From NCBI GenBank assembly GCA_021018995.1, contig CM037596.1:15699501-15763500 (forward strand): 64,000 bases of DNA, given 5' to 3'. The notes under the pieces are model-generated. The model was given only the letters and a program-made list of their open reading frames with translations, made no database searches and had not been told where the DNA came from. The position numbers and the translations under genes were made by a program. Positions 1 through 12,227 of the stretch are shown in pieces; within the stretch, counting starts at the first letter, position 1, and every line of letters begins with the position of its first letter. Source of the DNA: Chloranthus sessilifolius. Lineage: Eukaryota > Streptophyta > Magnoliopsida > Chloranthales > Chloranthaceae.

Positions 1-2329
1 AAAGCCAAGTTGCTTCAATCCACTCCCCCAGGGTCTATCCAAAAGAAGCTAAGGCGTGAATTAAATGAATTGTATGAAAGACAAGAGATTCTATGGCGAC
101 AACGATTGAAAGAATTATGGTTAAAGGAGGGTGATAGGAACTCTGAGTTTTTCCACGCAAAAGCTTCTCAAAGGAGAAAACGAAACAAGATCTTTGGTTT
201 GTTCAACCGTGAAGGTGTCTGGGTTGAGTCAGAACCGTTGATTTTTCAAGAGGTCCAAGATTTCTAGCAAGACCTCTTCACTTCATCCAACCCAAATCGC
301 ATTGACGAGGCTTTGGAAGTCGTAAATGCTAAAGTGAACCCATTTCAAAATCAGTACTTGTCTCAACCTTTCACAGAGTTCGAAATTGTCAAAGCTATCA
401 AACAGATGAAACCACTCTTTGCCCCCGGTCCTGATGGTCTGCCCACCCCAATTTTCTTCCAAAAATTCTGGTCCATTGCTGGCCATTCAGTGTCTAGCAC
501 AACTTTAAGTTATTTAGATGGGTCGGTTGATTTATCTTCTATTAATCGAACAAATATTATCTTGATCCCAAAAACAAAAAATCCATCAGAAGTATTTGAC
601 GTTCACCCGATTAGTCTCTGCAATGTTATGTACAAAATAATTGCGAACGTTTTGGCCAATAGATTCAAAACCATCCTCCCAAAAGTTATTTCCGGTACCC
701 AGGGTGCTTTTGTCCCGGGGTCGCCTCATTACAGACAATATCTTAGCGGCCTTTAAAGCCAATCATTTCCTAAAATCTAGCCCAAATAAATCTGCTAGAG
801 GATGCGCCATCAAACTTGACATGAGTAAAGCCTATGATCGTGTCGAATGGAGGTTTCTTGAAGCTTCTATGAAAAAATGGGTTTCAATGACAGGTGGGTA
901 TCCTTAATCATGGGTTGCATCAAGTCGGTTTCTTATTCTTTCCTAATAAATGGTAAAATATCGGGCCACATTCTCCCATCTAGGGTCTTAGACAAGGGGA
1001 CCCCCTTTCCCCGTACCTTTTCATCCTCTGTTTTGAAGTCTTTTATGCTCTGATTGATAAATCGGTCATGTTAAAAAAAAAAGTCAGGTTTAAAAATTTG
1101 TAAATAGGTGCCTGTGCTCTCACATTTGTTTTTTGCAGATGATAGTATGCTGTATATAAAGGCTTTGGTGGATGAATGCGCTAAACTTGCCAACATCATC
1201 ACTATCTACGAGGCATATTTCGGACAATAAATAAACTATGAAAAATCGTCGATATCTTTTGGCAAAGCGGTTTCTAGTTCTTCTAAAACACATATATTTC
1301 ATTTGTTAGGCATCAAAAGCGAGAAACCATTGGACAAATATTTGGGCCTACCGTCGAGTATTGGAAGATCTAAATCCCAGGTCTTCGGTAACATAAAAGA
1401 TCGTCTTTAGTGTAAATTACAAGGTTGGAAAGAAAAGCTCCTCTCATCTGTCGGAAAAGAGATCCGAATCAAAGCCGTCGCTCAAGCAATCCTGAATTAT
1501 ACCATGAGTTGCTTTAAGCTACCAAATGACTTCATTAATCAAATCTCAATGCTCATTGCCTGATTTTGGTGGAGTAAGAATGATAAAATTGATGGTACTC
1601 ATTGGAGGAGTTGGGATAAACTGTGCAAGTCAAAATTTATGGGGGGATTGGGTTTCAGAAATCTTAAGGCCTTTAATGATGCGTTGCTGAAAAAATAGTA
1701 GGTTTGGCGCATTATTGAGTTCCCTAATTCTTTCACGTCTTGGCTATTTAAGGCTAAATATTTTTCATATACATATTTCATGAACGCAAAAGTCGAACAC
1801 AACCACTCGTATACTTGGCGAAGCCTACTATCAGCCAAGAAAATCATTCACAAAGGCTTGCTTCACAGGGTAGGGGACGGTAAAAACACTGATATATGGG
1901 AGGATCATTGGATACCGAGACCGAGTACCTTCAAACCCATTATCCCATTCTCTTGCCAGCCGATCAGATGGGTCAGTAATATTCTCCTCCAATATCCCCG
2001 GTGTTGAAATAAAGAACTTATTCGCCAACATTTTATGGAAGATGACACTAAAGAAATATTATGCATCCCTTTAAGTTCTCAAGATAGAGGGATCAAATAG
2101 CGTGGGCATATGACAAAAAAGAAAAATTTACAGTTAAATCTTCTATTACATTGCCCTAGATAACTATCATGAATCGTCCTTTCAGGCTACTATCAGTTCT
2201 GACTCCGATTCAAAAACTTGAAATCTTATTTGGAGTAGTAGAGTCCCAAATAAAATCAAAATGTTCATATGGCGTGCTTGCAATGATCTCCTCCCCACTC
2301 GGGTAAATCTTCAAAACAGAATGCCATAT
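1..2329 (+). pseudogene. L1-type LINE ORF2 remnant, left part (reverse transcriptase), cut by a Ty3 element
   Basis: This is a broken non-LTR retrotransposon polyprotein that enters from outside the window. The pre-RT motif WLKEGDRNSEFFHAKAS lies near 115-175. RT blocks follow: APGPDGLP near 420-440, DVHPISLCNVMYKIIANVLANR at about 600-660, KLDMSKAYDRVEW near 812-850, and the catalytic FADDSM at about 1131-1150. The post-RT YLGLPSSIGRS and WWSKNDKI stretches follow, then the start of the zinc-finger domain near 2240-2329. Stops and frame changes occur near 265, 720-760, 905, 1228, 1410, 1561, 1698 and 2005, so no active protein can be made. The frame resumes at 13626, after the inserted element. 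The family is the plant L1 clade with a C-terminal RNase H. Confidence 0.9.
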
Positions 2330-3727
2330 TGATGAGTAGTGAAATATGATGATATTTCACCCCTAAATACCTATATTTAGCCGTCCGATGAAGGCTATCT
2401 GATGAGATTTGCTAGATTTGAAGTGTTTCAGGTAAATACAGTCCAAGTTTCTAAAACAGCCCAAGAATCCCGAAAATAATGTCAAAACACTGCTATTTTG
2501 GGTCATTGAGAACTTAGTGCGACTTGCAGCTCAATTTGGACCTTCAAGACGTCAGATTCAGGAAATTGCTAAAACATAAAAGTTGTAGAGCTCGTCGTCA
2601 GCTTTCCAACGCTTCAAGAATCACCTTAATCCGAGTTCGGTACAGAAAATTATGAGCAAAATACCGAGGCAGTATCTGATGCAAAGCTAGGCGGGAATTC
2701 ACGAAAATTACTCTTAGATGTCAATCGAGAGAGGTATTAGGGTTAGGCTATTATAAAAAGGGAAGCCACGAGTTTCTTAGGGATTATTATTTTTTGCAAT
2801 TAGAATATTATTCATTCTTTCTTTTTAGTTTTTAGGGCTCTTCACTTTGGGGGAATATTTTCTTCATCTTTTCAAGTCTTCTTCTCTCCTTCTTCTAGGG
2901 TTTATTCGTGGTAGATTGTACTAGGATTTGCATTATTTTCTCCGAGAAATTCATAGATTGTATTTAGGAAAACAATTGCAAATATCTTTTGGAAGAAATA
3001 AAGAGGAATGACTTTGAAAGAAAAAGGAGATCAAACACCAAAGATGAGCTGCCAATCGATGAGATCGAAGATGCGATCCCCGATAAGTACCTATGTTTAT
3101 GATTAATACCACTTATTATTGTTATCATGGAATCGTTTTGCTCAAAGTTTGTGTGATTGAAAATATTTTAAATGCTTTGTTATGACCGTTGATTGATTGC
3201 GTATCAACGGTGTAATCGCTAGATCCTGGACCTCAGTCGATTTGATCGTAGAGCGATTATGTCTTGATTATTGTCGTGATCTAAATATCATGAGATACGC
3301 TTATGCTTTTTACATGACTCATACCGCAATGTTAGGTGAGTCATTGTTTTTAGATAGGGTATCTTGGGATTGATGATCATATTTTATTTCAAGTCATTTT
3401 CTAGATGAATGATGGTGTGAATGATGATTTAATGAAACCGTGGGTTTTAATGATAGAAAAGGGCGTCGAATCTGGGTAGCATATTCCTTGATCTCATTTT
3501 AATATTGTTCGTAGATTTATCGAATTAATTGTTTAGATTAATTTATTTTTCGCATTTAGGAAAAGTGCGTTAAGTTTTTGGTAAAATTGAATCGCCTTTG
3601 GTACTTCCTCAGGACGTTTTAAAATCTAAAGAATTAATTAAAATTCACGTTTCCTGTGGGTTCGACACTGTTCTTGCCATAACGCATAGATCTTGTGCAC
3701 TTGCAAGGTTACATTCTAAATCGATCA
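2330..3727 (+). repeat. 5' LTR of the Tat/Athila-like element
   Basis: This 1,398-bp direct repeat pairs with 12228-13620. It is bounded by TG...CA and abuts the CATAT duplication. The two copies align throughout but differ by many short indels, for example near 3040-3080 against 12930-12965, and 3225-3250 against 13105-13130. Confidence 0.93.
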
Positions 3728-3732
3728 AGTTT

Positions 3733-3750
3733 TGGTAGCGCGGGAAATCG
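3733..3750 (+). promoter_or_regulatory. Candidate degenerate primer-binding site
   Basis: TGGTAGCGCGGGAAATCG starts 5 bp after the LTR end. It resembles a decayed form of the TGGCGCCGTTGCCGGGGA site (tRNA-Asp) common in Tat/Athila elements. Assignment rests on position and partial resemblance only. Confidence 0.35.
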
Positions 3751-4137
3751 GTGAAATTTTGATTAATTCGGATAGGGATTTTTCTGTTTTGAGTGTTTAA
3801 AAAAAATAAAAATAAAAAAAATAATAATTATTAAAATTTATTTCCCTTATTTTTCTCTCTTTGATAAGATTTTGTGGAGTCTTTTTAGGAAGTTTAGATT
3901 TTTAGGATACCTTCCTTAGGAAATTTAGGAAGTAGAGATTTTTAGGACTTCTTATTTTAGATTTGGTAGGACTCTTTTCCCTTATTTTCCTCTTTCAGAT
4001 ATTTTTACGATTCTCTAAATTTAGTCATTAACTTTTGTGGGACTGTTTTAGGATTTTTAGGAATCTTTCATTCTTCTTATTTTTCTTTTAGGAAAAATTT
4101 TATAGGATTTTCAATTTTAATTTTTAATTTTCGAATT

Positions 4138-4371
4138 TAAAAAAAATAAAAAAATTAAAAAATTAAACAAAAAAAATTTAATTCGAATTTAAAAAAAAAA
4201 AAAAAAAAAAATTAATTTAAATTCGAATTTAAATTTTAATTTGAATTTAAAAAAAAAAAAAATTTAATTAATTAATTAATTAATTTAAATTTTAATTTTA
4301 ATTTTAATTTGAATAAAAAAAAATTAATTTAAATTTGAATTTTAATTAAAAAAAAAAAAAAAAAAAAAGAA
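4138..4371. repeat. Low-complexity A/T-rich tract
   Basis: About 230 bp of A-runs mixed with AATTTAAATTCGAATTT-type words, in the leader between LTR and gag of the Tat/Athila-like element. No coding potential is seen. It may reflect slippage growth. Confidence 0.8.
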
Positions 4372-4387
4372 GAAATCTTTCCTGATA

Positions 4388-6460
4388 TTGGCTCGTTTAT
4401 CATCTTTGTTTAAATCGTTTGCGAATTTTGTGGGTTTGTTGTGGATTCTTCAACACATTTGTGAGTGTTGGTGTATGAGCTTTACTCGTTCTCATCACCC
4501 ACATCTGCTACCGTTTAATCTTGAAATCGAAAGAGCTTGTAGAGAGAATCGAAGAGTCCAGAGGAATCAATATCAACAAACTGAGACCATGGCAGACCAA
4601 AGGCAAGAGAGAGATGAGAATAACAACAATGGGAATGTCAATAATGGAAATAATAGGAACAATAATTTTGATGAGGGCCCTAGAACGGAGTATTATAACG
4701 ATCCCGGTTTTACGAGGATCGGGAATGTATTATGCATGCTCCCATTCCAGGGAACCACTATGAATTCAAATCAAGAATGATTCAAATGCTACCAATTTTC
4801 CATGGGTTAGCAAATGAAAATCCGACGCTCACTTAAATGAATTCACGGGTATGCAAAATGTTGAGTCCACAATGTCACCGATGAGATAGCGAAGCTTCAC
4901 TCTTTGCTCTCTTTAAGAGATAAGGCAAAACATGGTTCTATTCCTTAGAACCACAATCTATTCGAGTTGGGCGTACGCATCGCCAGATTCCTTAAAAAAT
5001 ATTTTCCCATGACTAAGGCCATTGAATTGCGTCGGAAGATCCAGGTTCTTTTCCAACAACTCTGAAACATTCCATGAATGTTGGGAACGTTTTAAGGAAT
5101 TGATCGAAGTTGCCCAAATCATCAAGTTCCAAGGTGGCAACAAGTCCAAAGTTTTTACAATGGGTGATTCACAAGAGAGACGCATGGTTGATGCATCTTG
5201 TGGTGGATCTTGTGCCACGAAAAGAAGTGACGAATTGTGGGCATTGTTTGAAAAGTTATATCAAACTTCGATACAAAGTGAGACAGGGCGAACCAACTTG
5301 AGCCTGTCACCTAAATCTCATGTGTTGACAATAGACGGATTGTATGATGTCAACAATAATACCTCAGATGTCTCAACAAAGTTTGACATGCTGTCCAAAC
5401 AGATGAACATGTTGTTAGTCGCTACCAAGCAAGCTAAAGCTCTATCACCCCCACAAGGTGTTCAATTTGTGACCACCAGTCTCATATGGCTAATGAGTGC
5501 CCTACTACCTTGTCATTCTTCCGATGAACCTAATCCTCAAGAGCGGTAAATGTGACTCAATCTTATCAACGTGGTAGAAACATGTACTCCAATACCTACA
5601 ATCCGGAATGGAAAAATCACCCCAACTTAGGATGGGGTGAATCGAATAACCGCAGTAAACCAAAGAACATAGAGCCAACACAATGGGTGGACAACAACCT
5701 TTTCAACCAAATTTTCAAAATTTCCAGTGAATTCTAATTTCCATCAGAATTCCAATTTCCAGCAGAATGCTCTGTATTATCATCCAAATTCGACTCAGAA
5801 AAATCGAAATTTCAATGAATCTTAATCAATCTCATGCCAAGATTGAAAGATTACGATCGGAAGAAAAGCTTATGCGCGAAGCATGCAATCTTTTCAGAGA
5901 TGATAATGGACCAAGTCGATCAATTGGCCAATCAAGCTGAGTCTGAGAGGAAGGTAGGCTACCAACCCATCAATAATCCTCGAGGCCAAGCACCATCCAA
6001 GCAGACCATCGAATAGTCAACAGTTGAAAGTCACATTACGGTCTTTGAGAAGTGGACGAGAGGTTCATAATCAAGTGCAAATGCCTGTAGAAGCTGATGA
6101 AGAAAGAGAAGCAATAGAGGAAAAAGCATCAGAGAAAAGAAAGGAGAAAGGAAAAGGAAAAGAGAAAGAAAGAGACAAAGAGCCAGAGATAAGAAAAGTG
6201 CAAGAGCAAGGAAGAGAGTAAGTGAAAGAAAAAGTACTAGAGGAAGAGTTTCCTTCAACCGTCCCAACAAGGACGTGAAAAGAATCGGAAATGGAATCGC
6301 ACCTTATGTCCCAAAGGCACCATTCCTCAATGCCTAACTCCTCCAGCTAGAATGGGAAAGGGACCGACAAAAATGGAAGAAATTTTCGAAACATTCAAGG
6401 AAGTAAAGATAAATCTTCCATTACTTGAAACAATCAAACAAGTCCCTGCGTACGCCTAGT
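4388..6460 (+). pseudogene. gag region of the Tat/Athila-like element
   Basis: The reading begins around 4388 or 4590 (MADQRQERDENNNN) and passes an Asn-rich N-terminus. The gag core lies near 4970-5260 with KKYFPMTKAIELRRKIQ, ECWERFKELI and VDASCGGSCATKRSDEL, matching the Athila/Tat gag pattern. The NTYNPEWKNHPNLGWGESNN motif follows at about 5590-5650. A Lys/Glu-rich charged stretch lies at 6085-6220. Frame changes and stops near 4780, 5100, 5549, 5737 and 6016 make it non-functional. The product would have been the structural capsid protein of a retrotransposon particle. Confidence 0.8.
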
Positions 6461-9400
6461 TTTTCAAAGATTTGTGCACTCGGAAGAGAGAGTCAAGTTC
6501 TCACGTTTCAAAGAAAGTATTTCTAACAAATCCAGTCAGTTCGGTATTGCGATTGGAAACCCCACGAACCGAAAGACCACAGGTCCCAAGCTGTTCCATG
6601 TGTCATTGGTGGGCAACCAATTGGAAAGGCGTTATTGGATTTGGGAGCAAGTGTTAATCGATCCCATACTCAATGTACGAAAACTTCGGATTGGGTGAAT
6701 TGAAACCCACGACGGTCACACTCCAACCGGCGAGATAGATCGGAAAGAAGACCGAGGGTGTTATCGAGGATGTTTTGGTTGGAATAGACAAGTTTGTCTT
6801 TCCAAAGGACTTCGTTGTCTTAGACATGGAACCACCGAAATCAATCAATCAAGTCCCAATTATTCTTGGACGCCCGCTTTCGCCAACGCCAACGCTGCAT
6901 TAATTGTCGACAGAGTCATGGACGCTTTCTTTTGGAAACATGAAAGTCGCTTAACATATTCCATGCGATGAACCATTTCCCTAATGAGGATGAGGTCGAA
7001 TGTTTTACATCGATCGGATGGACGAAGTGGTGGATGAAGCATTACCATCAATGCTCACCAAAGAGGAATTTGAAACGCTTTGTTAGCCATCTATGAGGAC
7101 AAAGGGCTTGAAAGGAAGCGGTCGAAGAGAAAAGTCAAATTCATCATGTCAAGATGATAACTTATGTGAAGTTGTGACTAAGGTAGAACCACTACCTCGA
7201 GGTAAAGGATGTCTTGACTCCATCAATTGAGCAACCACCAAGTGGAATTGAAACAATTGCCCGAGTCCCTCAAATATGCTTTTACGGGACCTCGAGAAAC
7301 ACTTCCAAAGATAATTTCATCCACATTATCGGAAGAACAAGAGAATGATTTGTTGAAGGTCTTTGAAGAGCACAAGGAGGCCATCGGATGGACCTTAGTG
7401 ATCTCGGGGATTGACCCATCAAGATGTATGCATAAAATACATCCGGAGGATGAGAGTAAACCATCGAGGGAACCACGAGGCGACTTAATCCGAACATGCA
7501 AGAAGTCGCTTAAAGGAAATCATTAAACTCCTCGATGGAATCATCTATCCGATCTCCGATAGTGAATGGGTTAGTCGACAAATCGTTCAAAAAGTCCGGA
7601 ATTACTGATGAAAGAAACTACGGAGGAGAATTGGTGCCCACTCGTGAAACTCTTTGGATGGCGTGTGCATTGATTATCGAAAATTGAACATGACCACCGG
7701 AAAAGATCATTTTCCCCTTAGTTCATTGATCAAATTCTTGAGAAGTTAGTGGGCAAGAGTTTTATTGCTTTCTTGATGGTTATTCGATACAATCAAGTGC
7801 CCGTTTTTCGGTGATCAAGAGAAGACAACATTCACGTGTCCATATGGTACGCTTGCATATCGAAGGATGCCATTCGGCTTATGTAATGCTCCTACCACGC
7901 TTTCAACGATGTATGTTGGCCATATTCTGGACATGATCGACAAATTCATCGAAGTCTTCATGGACGACTTCTCGGTTTTTTGGAAAACATTTAATTCTTG
8001 TTTGAATCATCTTTCACGGTGTTGCAACGTTGTGTAGATTCCAAACTTGTTCTCACCGGGAAAGAGCCATTTTATGGTTCAACAAGGAATTGTGTTGGGG
8101 CATATTGTTTCAACGAAAGGAATTGAAGTTGATAAGGCGAAGGTCGACTTTAATTGCAAATTTACCACCTCCTAAAAGTGTTCGACAAATTCGATCATTT
8201 TTGGGGCATCCGGATTTTATAGAAGATTCATTAAGGATTTTAGCAAGGTGGCTAAACCATTGTGCACTTTGCTTGGCAAAGATGTTCCTTTTGATTTTGA
8301 TGAGGATTGCATAAAGGCATTCCTAAAATTGCGTGAACTCTTATCAAATGCACCAATAATCCAAGCACCGGATTATTGTTTACCATTCGAACACACGTGT
8401 GATGCATCCGATTATGCGATCGAATGTCTTAGGGCAAAGGGTGAATAAATTACCTCACGTAATTTATTATGCTATGAAGACATTAATTGACGCCCAACTG
8501 AATTACACCACCAACGAGAAGGAATTCTTAGCTGTGGTGTATTGGTTGGACAAATTCCCTTCCTATTTGCTTGGATCGAAAATAGTGGTCTTTTCAGACC
8601 CCTCTGCTTTGAAATATCTTTTAGCAAAGAAGGATGCGAAACCAAGGTGATCCGCTGGATCCTCGCTTCTCGTGAATTCAACTTTGAGATTAAAGATAAA
8701 AAGGGGTTGAGAACGTTGTGGTCGATCATCCGCTCAGAATTCGCTCAAGAATCATCTATACCGAGACCATCCGTGACACATTTCCGGGATGAACATTTGA
8801 TGGCAATTGATGTAGCCGGTGCAAAAGTTCCGTGGTTTGCTAACATCGTGAATTATCCGTCATCGCGAATTCCCGAGTGGGGTAAGAATGATAAGAATCT
8901 CTTTTCTCCCAAATAAAATACTATTTCAGGATGAACCATATTTGTTTAAATTCGCTCGGATCGAGATCATTAGGAGATGCGTGCGAAGACGAGCAACTAA
9001 GCGGCCCTAAATTTTTGCCATCTTTGGGGCCTGTGGAGGCCATTTGAGAGACGAAGACCGCATGAAAATCCTTCAAAGCGGATTCTCACGGCCCTCAATC
9101 TTTCGTGTGTTGCTCAATCATCGCAAGGAATGCCAGCGGTGTCATGACTTGGCAATATTTCCTGACGAAAATATGATGCCCTTAATCCAATTACGATTGT
9201 TGAAATTTTCGATGTTTGGGGATTGACTTTATGGGTCCTTTTCCACCATCCTTTGGGTATTCATATATTCGGTGGTATTGACTATGTCTCCAAATGGATT
9301 GAAGGTGGCAACCCGATCAAATGATCACAAGGTTGTGGTCAAATTTACGAGAACATGTGTTTAACCGATTCGGGATCCCAAGAGCAATCATCGGTGATGG

Positions 9401-10077
9401 CGGTTCGCATTTTGCAATAGCCATTTTGCCACTTTAATGAAGAATGCAGCGTCACTCACAAAGTCGCTCATGTACCATCCATAGACTAGTGGTCGTGGAA
9501 GTGTCTAACCGGAAAATCGCGAATTCTAGAAAAGGCAGACGACGGATAGAAGAAGAGATTGGTCAAACCGGCTATCCGATGCTTTGTGGCCTATCGTCGC
9601 ATTCAAGACACCGATCGAATGTCTCCTTGTAATTGTCTCACGGAAGGCATGTCATCTTCTGCCGAATTGGAGCATAAGGCATTACGGGCGATCAAAGCGA
9701 TTTAATTTCGATATGCAAGCGCGAGGTCGAATCGAAGGTTACGATTGAGTGAATTAGAAGAGTTACGCTACGATGCGTATGAAAATTCAAAGATGTACAA
9801 GGAAAGGTACAAAAGTTGCACGATCAATTAATTTCTAAGGAGTTTCATGTTGGCCAAAAGTTTGGTTATTCAATTCGACTTAAGCTTCATCACGGGAAAT
9901 TGAAATCTAGATGGGAAGGCCGTTTCAGTTGTTTCCATTAGTGAGCACGCAATTGAAATTCAAAGCCTTGAGGACAATCGAGTTGTCAAAGTGAATGGGC
10001 AAAGACTCAAACCAATGTTTGAGCCGATGACCCAGTTTAAGATTGAGGCGATGCACCTTAGTGATCCAGATTCTTGA
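6460..10077 (+). pseudogene. pol region (protease, RT, RNase H, integrase) of the Tat/Athila-like element
   Basis: A degenerate protease lies at about 6590-6860 (LGELKPTTVTLQ-like stretch and IPIILGRPF-like stretch). RT lies at about 7560-8330, with RRMPFGLCNAPTT and EVFMDDFSVF near 7862-7980, then VSTKGIEVDKAKV and SVRQIRSFLGH. RNase H lies at about 8390-8700 (TLIDAQLNYTTNEKEFLAVV). The integrase zinc-finger remnant is near 9130-9160 (KECQRCHD), and the core near 9225-9410 reads DFMGPFPPSFGYS and IDYVSKWIE. The C-terminus near 9960-10075 includes VVKVNGQRLKP. Many frameshifts separate these blocks. Confidence 0.85.
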
Positions 10078-12207
10078 TCAATGAAGAGGTCGAGCTGTCG
10101 ACACTTAAACTCGGCTTCGAGGCAACCCGTGTTTCATTTAGGAGTTGGACACAGGTTTAGTTTAGGATTTAGGATTTATTTCTCTTTTCGTATGTTTAGT
10201 TCTAGAATATTAGTTTTAGTTTAGTTTAGGTTATTTTTAATTTCCAAATTAGTGTAGCCACATTACCTTCAATCTATTTTTGGTCATGTTCTAATTTGGT
10301 GCCCATATTCTCTGCACCTGATCTTTGTGTTGAGGTACTTTTCAACAGGTTTGGGGGTACCTACTTATTTCAAACAATGAGGACATTGTCATTTTTAGGT
10401 TTGGGGGTATGTATGATTATCTATCTTTCATCACTTATTTTTGATTTTCTTTGAAAAAAAAAAAAAATTTTTTGGAACCATCATACATGATTTACTTTGC
10501 AATAGTTTTCAAACTTTAGTTGATGATGCATGTGAATTTAATTTTGAGAATATTGATGTCATATTTTGAATACTTGTATCTAGGATGATGAAGCTTAATG
10601 TGATAATTTGTGGATGACTCTGAAATTCATGCTTAGAATTTTTGCACTTATACCAAGCTAAGACTTAGAAATCGATGAACTATTTTGAACGTTGAATCTT
10701 AGGTTCTTAGTGGAGACTAAACCCGATAAGCTTTAGAGCTAATTTCCGTCATTGATGAGTGAATATATAAACTGGAGTTTTCTTTGAATCTGAATTATTT
10801 TGCATAATCTCATACATTTTATTTTGGCTTGTGACTTTGCATGATATCAAATTCATATTATTGTGTTAGAACGCATCTTGTATATCTACTCAAGACAAAT
10901 AGGCAAGGTTACCATCTTTTAAGGAAATGATTGAAGGCCATCTTTGGCTCGTTTGCTTAAAATGCCCCACCTCATATAAATTTATCCTTCTAGTACTTTG
11001 AGCCTATAGAAAAATTTACCTCATACATTCTTTTGATAAGCCACGTTAACTTTAACCTTCACAATTTAAAATTTAGCTTTACCCTTCTTATTTACGAAAT
11101 TAGGAACGAGGGATGAAAATGGCGAAAAGAGAGTAAGTGGAGAGATAATGAGTTATGGTTTTTTCTGAGAGTGTATGGCAAATATAAAAAGAAAAAAGGG
11201 GGAGAGAAAAAGAAAAAAAGAAAAAAAAAAAAAAAAAAAAAGGAATGAAAAATGAGGTGCTTCAAGAAAAGGAAATTCAAAAGAGAAGAAAGAATGAGAA
11301 AAGAAAAATATTGAAAAAAAAAAAATGGTGAGAAATTAGAAAAGAAAAAAAAAAAGAAAAGAAGAGAAATAAAAAAAAAAAAAAAAAAAAATCAGAAGTT
11401 AGTTCCTTTTCCAATTTCTCAGAAATTTTGAATCACAATTCCCTTTCTTTCTTACCCTTACCTGAGCCCCATTACAACCCTACAAAAGACCTTCATGATC
11501 CGATCTTGCATTGGTAATCCTTGTGGAGAGTCAATATATAATACTTATGACACTTGATATGACATGCTTAGGATATACAAGTATCTCTTATGAGATTTAT
11601 TTTTGTTCATTGATTGCATCGTGTTTCATTTATCATGTGAGACCTTTTATTTGCTTTGTATTGATCTCTCACATGTGTGCGAAAACTTACCAATCATCGA
11701 GTGATTTTATTTTGAGAGTATACCTAAAGTGAGGATTGAGTCAAGACAACAGATCCGATGATTTCCCGTTTGGACTAGTTACGAGATGGATGAATCTTGG
11801 TTTTGGTATGCACACACTACAGTTTAAGCATGAATGGATGAGTTATCTAACGATTTGGAGCATTAGACTAATTTGAATGGATATTGGTATGATTAGTGTA
11901 ACATTGTTATTTAAAATTGAGAATTTGCATGTTGAATTGATTATTGATTTTGAGCTTTGAAGTTAAATATATGTTATAAAAATCGATTTTGAAAACTCAA
12001 TTTTAGATGGTTTGAAATTTTGGAAGTTTGTGGGTAACTTCAGCAAACCCTCAGGAGACACAACTCCTCCACTAGGGATCACCTAGGGGTTTAAAGGCTT
12101 GTTGCACATGCTAAGTGCAATCGTGTTCCCTACGAAAGTGGCATTTAAATTTTAGGATGTTAGTTTGATTTGCTTTATATTTCTATCATTCTCTTTGCTA
12201 GGACTAG
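10078..12207 (+). other. Noncoding 3' region of the Tat/Athila-like element with a purine-rich tract
   Basis: About 2.1 kb without a supported gene between integrase and the 3' LTR. It holds the GGTTTGGGGGTACCTACTTA and GAGGACATTG signatures (about 10348-10410) and a long G/A-rich tract at about 11140-11395, dominated by runs of A with GAAAAG spacers. Athila elements carry an env-like frame here. I see none, and the 73-residue frame at 11511-11732 is not recognisable. Confidence 0.7.
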
Positions 12208-12212
12208 CAAAG

Positions 12213-12227
12213 TGTAGGTTTGGGGTG
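12213..12227 (+). promoter_or_regulatory. Polypurine tract next to the 3' LTR
   Basis: GTGTAGGTTTGGGGTG-type purine-rich sequence ends directly at the TG of the 3' LTR, the position expected for the plus-strand primer. Confidence 0.6.

Noticed and set aside
6031..6270. 79-residue minus-strand Leu-rich frame resembling membrane segments
   Set aside because: It is the reverse of the Lys/Glu-rich gag stretch. The composition is a strand artefact.
11092..11280. Minus-strand Phe-rich 62-residue frame
   Set aside because: It is the complement of the purine-rich tract, with no support as a gene.
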